Assembly (NCBI RefSeq): GCF_027579695.1
Contig: NC_083583.1
Span: 22,228,599-22,292,598, forward strand
Direction: 5' to 3'
DNA: 64,000 bases
Source of the DNA: Neoarius graeffei
Taxonomy: Eukaryota > Chordata > Actinopteri > Siluriformes > Ariidae
How positions within the stretch are numbered: position 1 is the first letter of the stretch; every line of letters starts with the position of its first letter. A program made the translations under genes and the position numbers. The notes beneath the pieces are model-generated. The model was given only the letters and a program-made list of their open reading frames with translations. It was not told the origin of the DNA and made no database searches. Shown here piece by piece: positions 34,097 through 42,527 of this stretch.

Positions 34097-37000
34097 ACGT
34101 GCATGCTTGAGAAAGAATATGTCTGTATTTTCATTGAGTTTAAATATTTAACTTAGCCAGTTTACCTAAATAATCAAGTTAGAATATTGTAACTCTTACT
34201 GTATTATTTTCACAGACAGTTACACACTTTCAGTTGAAACAAGAAAGTGGTTGATAAAAATTCGAGTGGCTGATAAATTTTGGAATCCACCAGTCACTGT
34301 GGCAGATGGATAAAAAAGTTCATTTCCAACCCTGCCTCATAGGCACAGGGAGTACATGCAAAGTCTGCACAGAAAGGCCCCAGTCAGCTGTGAGATTTGA
34401 ACCCAGAACCTTCTTGCTGTGAGGTGACTGTGCTAACCACTGCTACACCATGCCAACCCCGTTTCTTATACATTTGTGTTTATTTTAGGAGCGTTCCTTG
34501 TTAGCGGCATTTATGACCTGCTGCCCATTCTGCCCACCTATTTGAACAACCCACTGAAGATGACCAAGTATGAGAATCCATATGCTTCTTCTACACCACA
34601 CCACAATCAGTATTCATTATTCTAATATATTTTCAATGTATCAGTCATAATTGTATTTGTTCACTGTGTTACCTCAGTATGCACGTCTCATCACACTTAT
34701 TTATCTGGTTGTAGGGAGGTGGCTATTAAGAACAGCCCCATTCAGTTAGTGTCTCAACTCAAAACGTTCTCATCGGGCTGTGACATTATTGTGGCCATTG
34801 CACAGAACGACTCCCCTGAGTTCCGGAAGCAGTCATATGATTACTTCAAGGTAAGACCAAATTTACATTAGACCGTATCTGTCTCGTTTTCTTCGCGGAT
34901 GCACTGTCCGTTTACATTAAACCGCCTGGAAACGCCGGGAAACGGGAATCCGCCAGGGTCCACGTATTCAATCCAGATCGTGTCTGATCCGGTGCTGTGT
35001 AAACATTCAGAATACGCGGATACGCTGTGCTGAGCTCTAGCTGGCATCGTCATTGGACAACGTCACTGTGACATCCACCTTCCTGATTCGCTGGCGTTGG
35101 TCATGTGACACGACTGCTGAAAAACGGCGTGGACTTCCGCCTTGTATCACCTTTCATTAAAGAGTATAAAAGTATGAAAATACTGCAAATACTGATGCAA
35201 ATACTGCCCATTGTGTAGTTATGATTGTCTTTAGGCTTGCCATCCTTCCACTTGCAAGTGGTAAGTGATATGCGCTGGGATCACACACACAGCGGCTCAG
35301 TCCCGAATCACAACTTGTTCACTTCACTCGCGCGCTCTGTGAGCTGCGCAGGGCCGGAGTGTGCACCCTCCAGAGGGCACTCGCTGTTCAGGGCGGAGTG
35401 ATTTGGAGCACAGGATGCCTGCGGAGCCGAGCGTATCCGTGTATTGGTGTTGCTGTGTGCACGCAAATCGTGTATTGGTGTTGCTGTGTGCACACTAATC
35501 GTTTTAAAAACGTTAATCTGATGATCCGCTGATACGGTCTAATGTAAACATGGGCTAAGACAAAGCAGTTAAGACAGACCATGCTGTTCTAGGAAAACAA
35601 TCAATGGCTGTGTGATGTGATTTGTTGAGGGCCAGTACTACCACAAAGTTGATTATTTTTCTATTGCAGCATGTCTTTTATACTACAATGATTTGCTTAC
35701 AATTACACTACAATTAAAAAAACAACACATTGTAGTTTAATAGCTACATGGACATTTCATCATAGCAATAGTTATAGGTTTTTCTTTGTCAGATAAAAAC
35801 ATTTTTAAAAAAACACGCGTTATTCATCCTTAAGTGATTTTTCAGCATTACTGTCAAACCAGAATTAGATTTATAAATCAGAATCAAGAATTCAACAGTC
35901 CTGTGGTATAAGTAACTTGAATAAACCATTGTGCTATTGCAAAGGTATAAGTAATTTGTATTTACGCTCATGGCGACACTTGACAGATATTATTTGGATA
36001 GTGGGACATTCTTAGATATCAGGGACCTTGAAATAGTAGTGCATGTGGTATTGAGGACAATTAACACACATTGTGCAGGGAAGAAGAGCTGTATTCTCTA
36101 ACCCAGGAGTTCACAAACATCCATCCGTTATCTGTAGCCGCTTATCCTGTTCTACAGGATCGCAGGCAAGCTGGAGCCTACCCCAGCTGACTATGGGCGA
36201 GAGGCGGGGTACACCCTGGACAAGTCGCCAGGTTATCGCAGGGCTGACCATATATAATTTTTATGCCTCTGCCACTCAGTGAAGGAGGCGCAGGGTTCTA
36301 ACTAGGCTAAAATATCAGTGTAGTGCCACCAGTCATAACGGCTGGGGATTTGGGGGCCACCTTAGACCCCCGAAAGCTCATGTGTTCTACCTGCTCAGAG
36401 ATCCATTCTAGTGCATTTCCTGGCACTTGCAGGACTCCCTGAAAGTGACTCTTTTTTGGTAATGTTAATTAGATTTTTTTTTTTTTGCCAAAAGTTGCTG
36501 TGATTGTTTTTGATTGAAAACTTATTATTTATTAGTCCTGGGTATGACTTTAAACTGCAACCGGTGGTGAGTCTCAGGACTTGAGTACCGGGGAAAGTGG
36601 AGTTACCCCTTAATCACCATTGCTCCCAGGTCTGCTCTGACCCAGAGTGGTAGCACCTGCCTGGGTTCCAACTATGGGTTAAATAGTACATCACCAATAA
36701 TGCACTGGCAGCAGAACACTTTTCGGTGAATGTGGCAGATGAAACCAACAGGGTCAGTGGCACACCACCTGATGGCATGCGGAAGAGCCACTAAAATGGC
36801 CAATGGGTGGCATCACTTGGCAAGTCGGTTGTCACTGCGGGGCGACTTCCTTACCCGTCAGGTCTGTGGCACTTTTGTGCACCATTTGGCATCAGGTCTG
36901 GAGATCCAGAGAGACAATATGACGGGGGCACAACATTATTTGTCTTACCTTACTGTGCAAGGTGCTTCGTTAGGAGAGGAGAATAGTATGCGAGAGCTCA

Positions 37001-39344
37001 TGAGGCCAGACATCCCGTGGCGATGACATATTTATGGAATAAGAATAAAACAACCAGTTGATGTTCACCAAGTGTCAACTTTATTTTCAGCTTCAGCCAT
37101 TCAATTACAATACATGATAATCCAGATCTAACTCACGGACTGGCACGTATTACGTGCATGGCGTGTAAGAGCCTCTTAACATGGATGGCATTTTACCACG
37201 AATACAGCATAAGGAAAGAGATAAACCGGACTAGCAGGATCAGTGACTATCTCCAAACAGAACTACTCGGGGAGCTATGCACTGGGCCCTTACGTGGACG
37301 GGGAGTGGAGTATGTCCCAATGTAGAACATTTGCATGACGGTGCGCCGTCGCTGCCGCGTGGTGATAACAGAAAATTAAACAAAAGACCAAGTTTTTAAG
37401 ATTGACATGTCTATTAGTGTAGCGGCAACTTTTGCAGGTGTGTCGGCAATATTGTGGGCTTAGCGATAAGGAAACATTACGGATCAGCCTGATACACTGA
37501 AAAGGCCTAGTTAGGAACCTGGAGGCATTATGTTTTGCAAGAAATTCAAGAGCGCTTTATTGTCAATATGTCTATATACAAGTATACAGTGCATTGAAAT
37601 ACCATTTCCCTTAGGCTTCCTATGGTGCATTTATTTTTAGGTTGTCTGTCTGTCTGAGAGTCTCCTTATTGTGTTATCTCAGGAACAAGTGGTTGAATGC
37701 TTGTAGAGTTTAAATGGAATTTTCATTATTGTCAGCAGTAGATGAACTGATTTACTTTTTGAAATTGATTCAAACAGGATCAAGGTCACAGCAAGGTCAA
37801 ATGTCTTAAATAGTTTTTCTTCGATGACTTCCCTCCTGTTTGTCAAACAGAAACATTATTTACATGCTCATGTTCAGGAACTCAAATCCGATATTCTGGC
37901 TACCGACGATTTTTGCCTTCAGTCATGATGGCTATGGCGTCTAGTGGTGTCAACAATAATCGATTCGGCAATGCATCGCAATGCGGGGCATGGACGATTC
38001 AGCATCGATTCGGCAACATGCCAGATCGATTCAGCGTATTAAAAAAAAAAAACTTCCGTGGGCATTTCCGGAGCAACATCACACACATGCGCAGTCTGTA
38101 GCTGCACACCAGTCGAGAGAGCACTAGCTTAGCAAGATGGCTGAGGCGGAGGAAGAGGACTGCAAGAGACAGGTTATTATTAACGCATCCAAAGCTTGGA
38201 AAGCTGACATCTGGGCACATTTTGGATTCTACGAGGTTGATGGGAAAGTAGACAAGACCTGTGTGTAAAAAAGAAAGATCTGGTCTCATTCAAAGCACTA
38301 AAAAGCTGTAATTTGTTTTCTTTTTCATATTTGAAACTCTATAACATTCAATTTTATTTTGTTTAAAACAGGAGTGATACACACAACAGCCAATAAAATG
38401 TTGTTCAGTATCTGACTGCTTGTACTGCCTCATGACTACTGAAAAATTTGCCTTGCTTTCAGTAAAATTTTAACGCATCACAATGCATCGTAGAATCGGA
38501 TTGAATCGAATCGTTACCCTCCGAATCGTAATCGAATTGAATCGTGAGGGCTGTGCCAATGCACACCCCTAATGGCGTCCCCATCAAAACTGTTGGCATG
38601 GAGTTGGACTTGTTTAATCACAGATTTACAACTTCGAACTTGTAAATTCCTATATATTAAATGTTTTTGGTATGTTTGTGTTTGCTTTCTTTACCTCTGT
38701 TGTTCCACTGAGTCAGTTACTTGATGGTGTCGAGGAGCTAGCTAGATAGATGGAGAAAATTGTCTATTTTTATTCCTGGGTTCCTACACTAGTGCAGGAT
38801 AGTATCAGGATAGTGACATTCTTAACTTAAATGTGGCTTATTTGACTGTGACTCCCAATAACCTTTCAACATGGTAGCTCAAAATGTGTCTTCGTAGTTA
38901 GTGATATTTATCATATTCATTTGGAAAACGAATGAAACTAAAGAGAAGATTGAGTTTCTGTCTGTAAATCAAATGACCGCACGTGGGATCCCCACAACAC
39001 CTTTTAGTTGTAATCATACAACTAAAAGCTGGACCAACAGCATGTAATGTTTGTGTCGTGTATGTGTATTTTTATTTATTTTTTATTTTTTATAAAACCC
39101 CGTATCTAAACCTTCTTATAGGCTTTGCAAGCTGCTGGACTGAAAGTTACTTTTGAAGACATACCTGACACGGATCATTTCAACATCATCGAACAGCTTG
39201 TTGATGAAAATTACTACCTGACACAGGTAACCTGATCATATGGATGAATTCCGTTAATGAATCAATTCTGCTGTTGTATGTATTCAAGTTTTATTTATTA
39301 CTTATTCTTTTTAGCTCCTACTGAAGATGATGGGCAAAAGCTGA
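24844..39344 (+). CDS. afmid: Arylformamidase (kynurenine formamidase), 10 exons, 5' end unresolved
   Basis: The enzyme hydrolyses N-formylkynurenine to kynurenine and formate in tryptophan breakdown; it is an alpha/beta hydrolase. Exons: 24844-24934, 28586-28690, 28938-28986, 31226-31311, 31438-31510, 31597-31694, 34489-34567, 34715-34850, 39122-39226, 39315-39344. Every intron starts GT and ends AG, and the phases agree throughout. The exons sum to 852 nt, that is 283 codons plus TGA, against about 300 residues in the human enzyme, so only a short N-terminus is missing. Family marks are the oxyanion motif HGGYW (28961-28975), nucleophile Ser in GHSAG (31619-31621), acid Asp in NDSPEF (34809-34811) and base His in DTDHF (39176-39178). 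No stop or frameshift is seen, so the gene is probably functional. The start exon is unresolved: an in-frame TAA precedes GAG at 24844, and an ATG at 24809 is one base out of phase. Confidence 0.93.
25169..25351 (+). repeat. tRNA-derived SINE of a second family (V-SINE-like)
   Basis: The head gccatggcctaatggttaga with gccggtttgattcc (B box) is followed by cttgagcaaggcacctaacc and ctctggataagagcatctgc taaatgcc. The last phrase is the conserved 3' tail of vertebrate V-SINE-type elements. It lies in the first resolved AFMID intron. Confidence 0.8.
25479..26720. mobile_element. Tc1/mariner-like MITE, copy 2, split by another MITE
   Basis: Ends CACTACCGTTCAAAAGTTTG and its inverse, flanked by TA (25477-25478, 26721-26722). 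It matches copy 1 (8644-9171) except for the 700-bp insertion at 25633-26335. It lies in an AFMID intron. Confidence 0.88.
25633..26335 (+). mobile_element. Harbinger-like MITE family M1, copy 2
   Basis: Ends GCCCATGTTTACATTAGACC and GGTCTAATGTAAACGTAGCC, flanked by TAA (25630-25632, 26336-26338). It is nested in the Tc1-like MITE, hence younger. A 28-codon hydrophobic frame starts at about 25948 and is intact here. Confidence 0.85.
26723..27759. other. AFMID intron sequence, unassigned
   Basis: AT-rich; no coding segment with splice sites and known protein content is seen. A 77-codon frame at 26924-27157 has no recognisable features. Confidence 0.35.
27760..28310 (+). mobile_element. Non-autonomous element with promoter and start of a transposon gene
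   Basis: Homologous to 49100-49565 (shared acatacagg.cactttt, gcatgcaataat-like words, acaacatgacgtca). A frame at 28039-28203 begins [20 protein letters not shown] and [11 protein letters not shown] start rich in EEKDA.NT.. resembles proteins of Crypton/DUF3504 type, but this is weak. The right part is a 145-bp imperfect palindrome (28149-28293) around gtcgaaaacgaattc. Confidence 0.45.
28586..28690 (+). CDS. afmid: AFMID exon ([18 protein letters not shown]...)
   Basis: The acceptor gtttag follows a pyrimidine-poor tract; the exon begins by completing the Gly codon and ends in phase 1 at gtaagg. It encodes the conserved LDVPYGE..EKLDVY strand that precedes the oxyanion loop. Confidence 0.92.
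28938..28986 (+). CDS. afmid: AFMID exon with the HGGYW oxyanion motif
   Basis: A short exon between gtttcag and gtatga. It encodes [21 protein letters not shown] is the family's oxyanion-hole loop. Confidence 0.94.
29150..30530. mobile_element. Palindromic DNA element (outer), interrupted by a piggyBac-like MITE
   Basis: The left segment (ggcggataattgttttagta taaatacacaggtgatta) recurs inverted on the right (30465-30520). Sequences such as gcatgcaaatgtaa and tatgccgagtcatataaaat also recur inverted at 30050-30100 and 30340-30420. It lies in an AFMID intron. Confidence 0.65.
29370..30038. mobile_element. piggyBac-like palindromic MITE
   Basis: Begins AGGAACAGTCCACCGTACTT and ends with its inverse, flanked on each side by TTAA (29366-29369, 30039-30042), the piggyBac target. 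Arms of about 310 bp are nearly perfect inverted copies around a short spacer near 29690-29730. There is no coding content. Confidence 0.85.
30795..30955 (+). repeat. LINE-tail repeat (aagctgctttgcgacaatg ... cttgacttgac)
   Basis: Carries the phrase gtaaagctgctttgcgacaa and gcgctatacaaataaa with a (TTGAC)n tail, recalled as the 3' end of a widespread fish LINE. Preceded by ttcccttgccaccgtcgcca. Confidence 0.6.
31226..31311 (+). CDS. afmid: AFMID exon ([19 protein letters not shown])
   Basis: The acceptor is tcttacag and the donor is gtacca. It encodes [16 protein letters not shown] and then [14 protein letters not shown], matching human KDESAFMVHPL...YGIAPKG. Confidence 0.93.
31438..31510 (+). 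CDS. afmid: AFMID exon ([20 protein letters not shown])
   Basis: The acceptor is cctcacag and the donor is gtcagt. It encodes the helix before the nucleophile elbow and ends in phase 2. Confidence 0.92.
31597..31694 (+). CDS. afmid: AFMID exon with the GHSAG nucleophile
   Basis: The acceptor is ctcaacag; the donor gtgtgt opens a short GT run. It encodes [19 protein letters not shown]; the nucleophile Ser codon is at 31619-31621. Confidence 0.95.
31984..32140. repeat. Imperfect palindrome in an AFMID intron
   Basis: accatgcactgagaggctcc and its inverse gtgcctctcggtgcatggta bound about 155 bp that fold on ggagcagccctgaag. It is part of a foldback-type element whose further extent (to about 32410) is unclear. 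Confidence 0.7.
32770..33020 (+). repeat. Diverged tRNA-SINE fragment
   Basis: A head-like phrase acacagtggtgtaatgggta gcgttg is followed by tgcatattctccctatgccc gtgtgggttt, which aligns with the body of the (GATGA)n SINE. It is strongly diverged. Confidence 0.6.
33243..34460 (-). repeat. Old SINE with (CATC)n tail, split by a hAT element
   Basis: The tail is a (CATC)n run (33243-33314). The body runs to 33514 and the head (gaacccagaaccttcttgc, ctacaccatgcca) resumes at 34343. The gap is the hAT element at 33523-34334. Confidence 0.82.
33523..34334. mobile_element. hAT-type element with 33-bp perfect hairpin
   Basis: The ends CAGTGTTGGAAATT and, inverted, CAGGGTTGGAAATG are flanked by 8-bp repeats ccacatag/cctcatag (7 of 8 match). 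It lies in the old SINE. Inside, 33695-33727 and 33739-33771 are perfect inverted copies separated by 11 bp. Microsatellites lie at 34060-34094 (GT). Confidence 0.75.
34489..34567 (+). CDS. afmid: AFMID exon ([19 protein letters not shown])
   Basis: The acceptor is tattttag and the donor is gtatga; it ends in phase 2. It matches human FFLVSGVFDLEPIV. The exon lies only about 50 bp after an old SINE. Confidence 0.93.
34715..34850 (+). CDS. afmid: AFMID exon with the catalytic Asp
   Basis: The acceptor is gttgtag; it encodes [15 protein letters not shown]... and [17 protein letters not shown], with the catalytic Asp at 34809-34811. The donor is gtaaga. A MITE begins at 34855, so donor positions +5 and +6 belong to the transposon end. 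Confidence 0.93.
34855..35555 (-). mobile_element. Harbinger-like MITE family M1, copy 3, on the AFMID splice donor
   Basis: Flanked by TAA (34852-34854, 35556-35558); ends GACCAAATTTACATTAGACC and GGTCTAATGTAAACATGGGC. It is minus strand relative to copies 1 and 2. The left duplication is part of the donor GTAAGA after the exon at 34850. The 28-codon hydrophobic frame is intact here too. Confidence 0.88.
35559..36117. other. AFMID intron sequence, unassigned
   Basis: AT-rich, with no repeat or coding segment I can identify. Confidence 0.4.
36118..36249 (-). repeat. Old SINE 3' fragment
   Basis: Body only: ccatccgttatctgtagccg, cctgttctacaggatcgcag, to gcagggctgacc. Confidence 0.8.
36250..37933. 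other. AFMID intron, probably old transposon sequence
   Basis: 36280-37030 is GC-richer than its flanks and contains a 98-codon frame without known domains. Its composition suggests LINE 5' leader sequence, but I cannot identify it. The remainder holds no gene. Confidence 0.3.
37942..38571 (+). mobile_element. hAT-Ac-type MITE keeping a BED zinc-finger exon
   Basis: Ends TAGTGGTGTCAACA and, inverted, TAGGGGTGTGCATT, with a perfect 8-bp duplication atggcgtc (37934-37941, 38572-38579). Inside, 38137-38268 encodes [20 protein letters not shown] and [20 protein letters not shown], the BED finger start of ZBED-like transposases, stopping right after TCV where the second cysteine should follow. 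Subterminal words atcgattcgg repeat many times. Confidence 0.8.
38580..39121. other. AFMID intron, unassigned
   Basis: AT-rich intron sequence up to the last-but-one exon. No repeat family recognised. Confidence 0.4.
39122..39226 (+). CDS. afmid: AFMID exon with the catalytic His
   Basis: The acceptor is cttatag and the donor is gtaacc. It encodes [20 protein letters not shown] and then [15 protein letters not shown]; the catalytic His is at 39176-39178. Confidence 0.94.
39315..39344 (+). CDS. afmid: AFMID terminal coding exon
   Basis: The acceptor is tctttttag; it encodes LLLKMMGKS and a TGA stop, matching human IILKTIFQ at the C-terminus. I see no clear AATAAA in the next 500 bp, so the 3' UTR end is not placed. 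Confidence 0.88.
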   Translation, partial: LLLKMMGKS

Positions 39345-39901
39345 GGAGATGCTATTAGTCATCAAAATCTTCCATGATGTACCTTTCTACCCTGCTATTT
39401 GGTCTTTATGTGCTATATAAACAGGAACCTTCTTATTACGATGCCTGGTCAGTTTAAAGGTTCTGACTGCAAAGTTGAATTCTGGGTAAAATGTTCTATT
39501 TCTGTTGCTGTTGGAGTTTTGAGATGTTTTGCTGCTGTACACACCGTGTATCCTGTGTGTGAACGTTTTGCCGAGATAAAACATGCCCTGCATTTTACAA
39601 TTCCGGAGATTGCCGAAGCAAGTGAGCAACAATATCACGCAACCACCATGGGGCATTTGACCTACTTTTTACTAAAATAAGTCAGCATGGGCAAACATGG
39701 CGGACTCCACTCCCGCCAACTAAAAGCCAGCAGAAAAAGAAAGCCTGCCTAGTGAGTGCAACTGCAAGATAGAGCAAGGTTAGATGACGTCATTTTTCTG
39801 GACAGATAACTAAATCATTCTAGCTAGTGCTTAGCTATCTTAGCCTTAGAATGCATGAGCTTGACTCCACAGTAGCGAGTATGGAGATAAAGTATATCTT
39901 T

Positions 39902-39906
<5 letters not shown>

Positions 39907-39967
<61 letters not shown>
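39907..39967. repeat. (TA)n microsatellite
   Basis: An uninterrupted TA run abutting the long-TIR element that follows. Confidence 0.9.
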
Positions 39968-39970
<3 letters not shown>

Positions 39971-39971
39971 T

Positions 39972-40585
39972 ATGAGTGATTCCACGCTTATGGGTACTGA
40001 AATGGGGACATGAACTTATTTTTAAAAATTCACCTAAAACCATTTCTTTTTTTACCATCAGGTCACAAAACATGTAATCTTTAATGAATGATATGTTAAA
40101 AGATAACTTTAATTTTCTGAGATGTAATAAAAACATATTTATATGCCAAAGTCAAGCCTATGAGTTCCAAAATGATGTCTGTTACATTACTTCTGTTACG
40201 ATTGTCCATCTCGCGTCTGTTACAAATTAATTACAATCTAGCTATATACCATGTTAATCTTATTGAAAGAATGTGTATGTTTATTCTACTACACATGTTT
40301 ATTAATTATATTTGCTAAAACATCACCTTCCTATGTTTCAAAAAGTAATTCTACATTGTTAAAATTGAGAATATATATGTCCACAACACTTCTGTTACGT
40401 TCTGACTTTGGCATATAAATATGTTTTTATTACATCTCAGAAAATTAAAGTTATCTTTTAACATATCATTCATTAAAGATTACATGTTTTGTGACCTGAT
40501 GGTAAAAAAAGAAATGGTTTTAGGTGAATTTTTAAAAATAAGTTCATGTCCCCATTTCAGTACCCATAAGCGTGGAATCACTCAT
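39972..40585. mobile_element. DNA element with about 183-bp inverted arms
   Basis: The left arm (39972-40154, starting atgagtgattccacgcttat) and right arm (40403-40585) are nearly perfect inverted copies. The loop holds four ctgttac words (40188-40400). It is flanked by TA runs, so a TA or TATA target is likely. No coding content beyond shadow frames. The superfamily is not determined. Confidence 0.8.
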
Positions 40586-40612
40586 ATATATAAAATGTGT
40601 GTGTATGTATAT

Positions 40613-40616
40613 GTGT

Positions 40617-40672
<56 letters not shown>

Positions 40673-41022
40673 GGGTGGCACGGTGGTGTAGTGGTTAGCG
40701 CTGTCGCCTCACAGCAAGAAGGTCCGGGTTTGAGCCCAGTGGCTGACAGGGTTCTCCCCGTGTCCGCGTGGGTTTCCTCCAGGTGCTCTGGTTTCCCCCA
40801 CAGTCCAAAGACATGCAGGTTAGGTTAACTGGTGACTCTAAATTGACCGTAGGTGTGAATGTGAGTGTGAATGGTTGTCTGTGTCTGTGTCAGCCCTGTG
40901 ATGACCTGGCGACTTGTCCAGGGTGTACCCCGCCTTTCACCCGTAGTCAGCTGGGATAGGCTCCAGCTTGCCTGACCCTGTAGAACAGGATAAAGCAGCT
41001 AGAGGTAATGAGATATAAATAA

Positions 41023-41090
<68 letters not shown>

Positions 41091-41501
41091 AATGTGTATG
41101 TATGTATATGTGTGTATGTATGTATGTGGGCGGCACGGTGGTGTAGTGGTTAGCGCTGTCGCCTCACAGCAAGAAGGTCCGGGTTTGAGCCCCGGGGCCG
41201 GCGAGGGCCTTTCTGTGTGGAGTTTGCATGTTCTCCCCGTGTTCACGTGGGTTTCCTCTGGGTGCTCCGGTTTCCCCCACAGTCCAAAAACATGCAGGTT
41301 AGGTTAACTGGTGACTCTAAATTGACCGTAGGTGTGAATGTGAGTGTGAATGGTTGTCTGTGTCTGTCAGCCCTGTGATGACCTGGCGACTTGTCCAGGG
41401 TGTACCCCGCCTTTCGCCCGTAGTCAGCTGGGATAGGCTCCAGCTTGCCTGCGACCCTGTAGAACAGGATAAAGCAGCTAGAGGTAATGAGATATAAATA
41501 A

Positions 41502-41570
<69 letters not shown>

Positions 41571-41968
41571 ATGTATGTATATGTGTGTATGTATGTATGT
41601 GGGCGGCACGGTGGTGTAGTGGTTAGCGCTGTCGCCTCACAGCAAGAAGGTCCGGGTTTGAGCCCCGGGGCCGGCGAGGGCCTTTCTGTGTGGAGTTTGC
41701 ATGTTCTCCCCGTGTTCACGTGGGTTTCCTCTGGGTGCTCCGGTTTCCCCCACAGTCCAAAAACATGCAGGTTAGGTTAACTGGTGACTCTAAATTGACC
41801 GTAGGTGTGAATGTGAGTGTGAATGGTTGTCTGTGTCTGTCAGCCCTGTGATGACCTGGCGACTTGTCCAGGGTGTACCCCGCCTTTCGCCCGTAGTCAG
41901 CTGGGATAGGCTCCAGCTTGCCTGCGACCCTGTAGAACAGGATAAAGTGGCTAGAGATGATGAGATGA
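40613..41968 (+). repeat. Tandem array of SINE plus (GT)n/(TA)n, three units
   Basis: SINE heads at 40673, 41128 and 41601, each preceded by aaaatgtgt..gtatgtatgt; the second and third are also preceded by a (TA)n run (41028-41083, 41503-41563). Units two and three have a 473-bp period and share private variants (cgtgttcacgtgggtttcct, gtccaaaaacatg). This points to a recent duplication, or to an assembly artefact. Confidence 0.88.
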
Positions 41969-42525
41969 GATATTGGACTCGACTCGAAATTTTTTACACC
42001 TAATGTTTTAGTCTTACAGAGGAAGAAACGATAACACAAAAGCAGTAACTGAGAAAAGATGTACTTCATCTTTTGTTTCACAGACCTATTTGTGAATGTC
42101 AACCACAAATTACATCCCTGCGACTCAAAACTCTCGAAGGTCGATGCAGAGTCACAATGTTTTCTGTGTGTTGCCATCTTGGTGTGACGCAATTCCATAG
42201 AATCTAATTATGCTAATTAGTTAAAGCTCCTTGCGTTCGGCTATTTCCGTAGGGCCATACTGTTTACCTCAAGAGGGAGGAAATTCAGTCCCAAAATGGA
42301 GGAAAGCAACCCTCATCACCTCAAAATGATCACATCCTGTCCGGATGATATTATTCTTGCGAGATGTAGGAAAATGCCATGCACGATAATTTTTTTTTTT
42401 TTTTTTTTAAATTTCAGATGACTTTGCAGTTTTTAACTTTTTAACTGTTGATCCATGGAATCTTATTTCTTTTTAATACAGAGTATTTACACATCAGCCT
42501 ATGATGTCCTGCTGTTTGTGTGAGC
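41969..42525. other. Unassigned intergenic sequence
   Basis: No gene is supported. A T-tract lies at 42392-42408. Confidence 0.35.
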
Positions 42526-42527
42526 TA

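Noticed and set aside
36730-37026. 98-codon frame in the AFMID intron
   Set aside because: No splice sites in phase with AFMID, no domain, and repeat-like composition.
40421-40828. 135-codon frame starting MFLLHLRKLKLSF
   Set aside because: The same start appears from the opposite arm of the long-TIR element on the other strand; it is produced by the inverted repeat and runs into a GT microsatellite and a SINE.
41243-42198. Overlapping 158-160-codon frames containing HTYIHTYTYI and SINE-derived text
   Set aside because: They consist of (TA)n and SINE sequence translated on the minus strand, with no independent coding signal.
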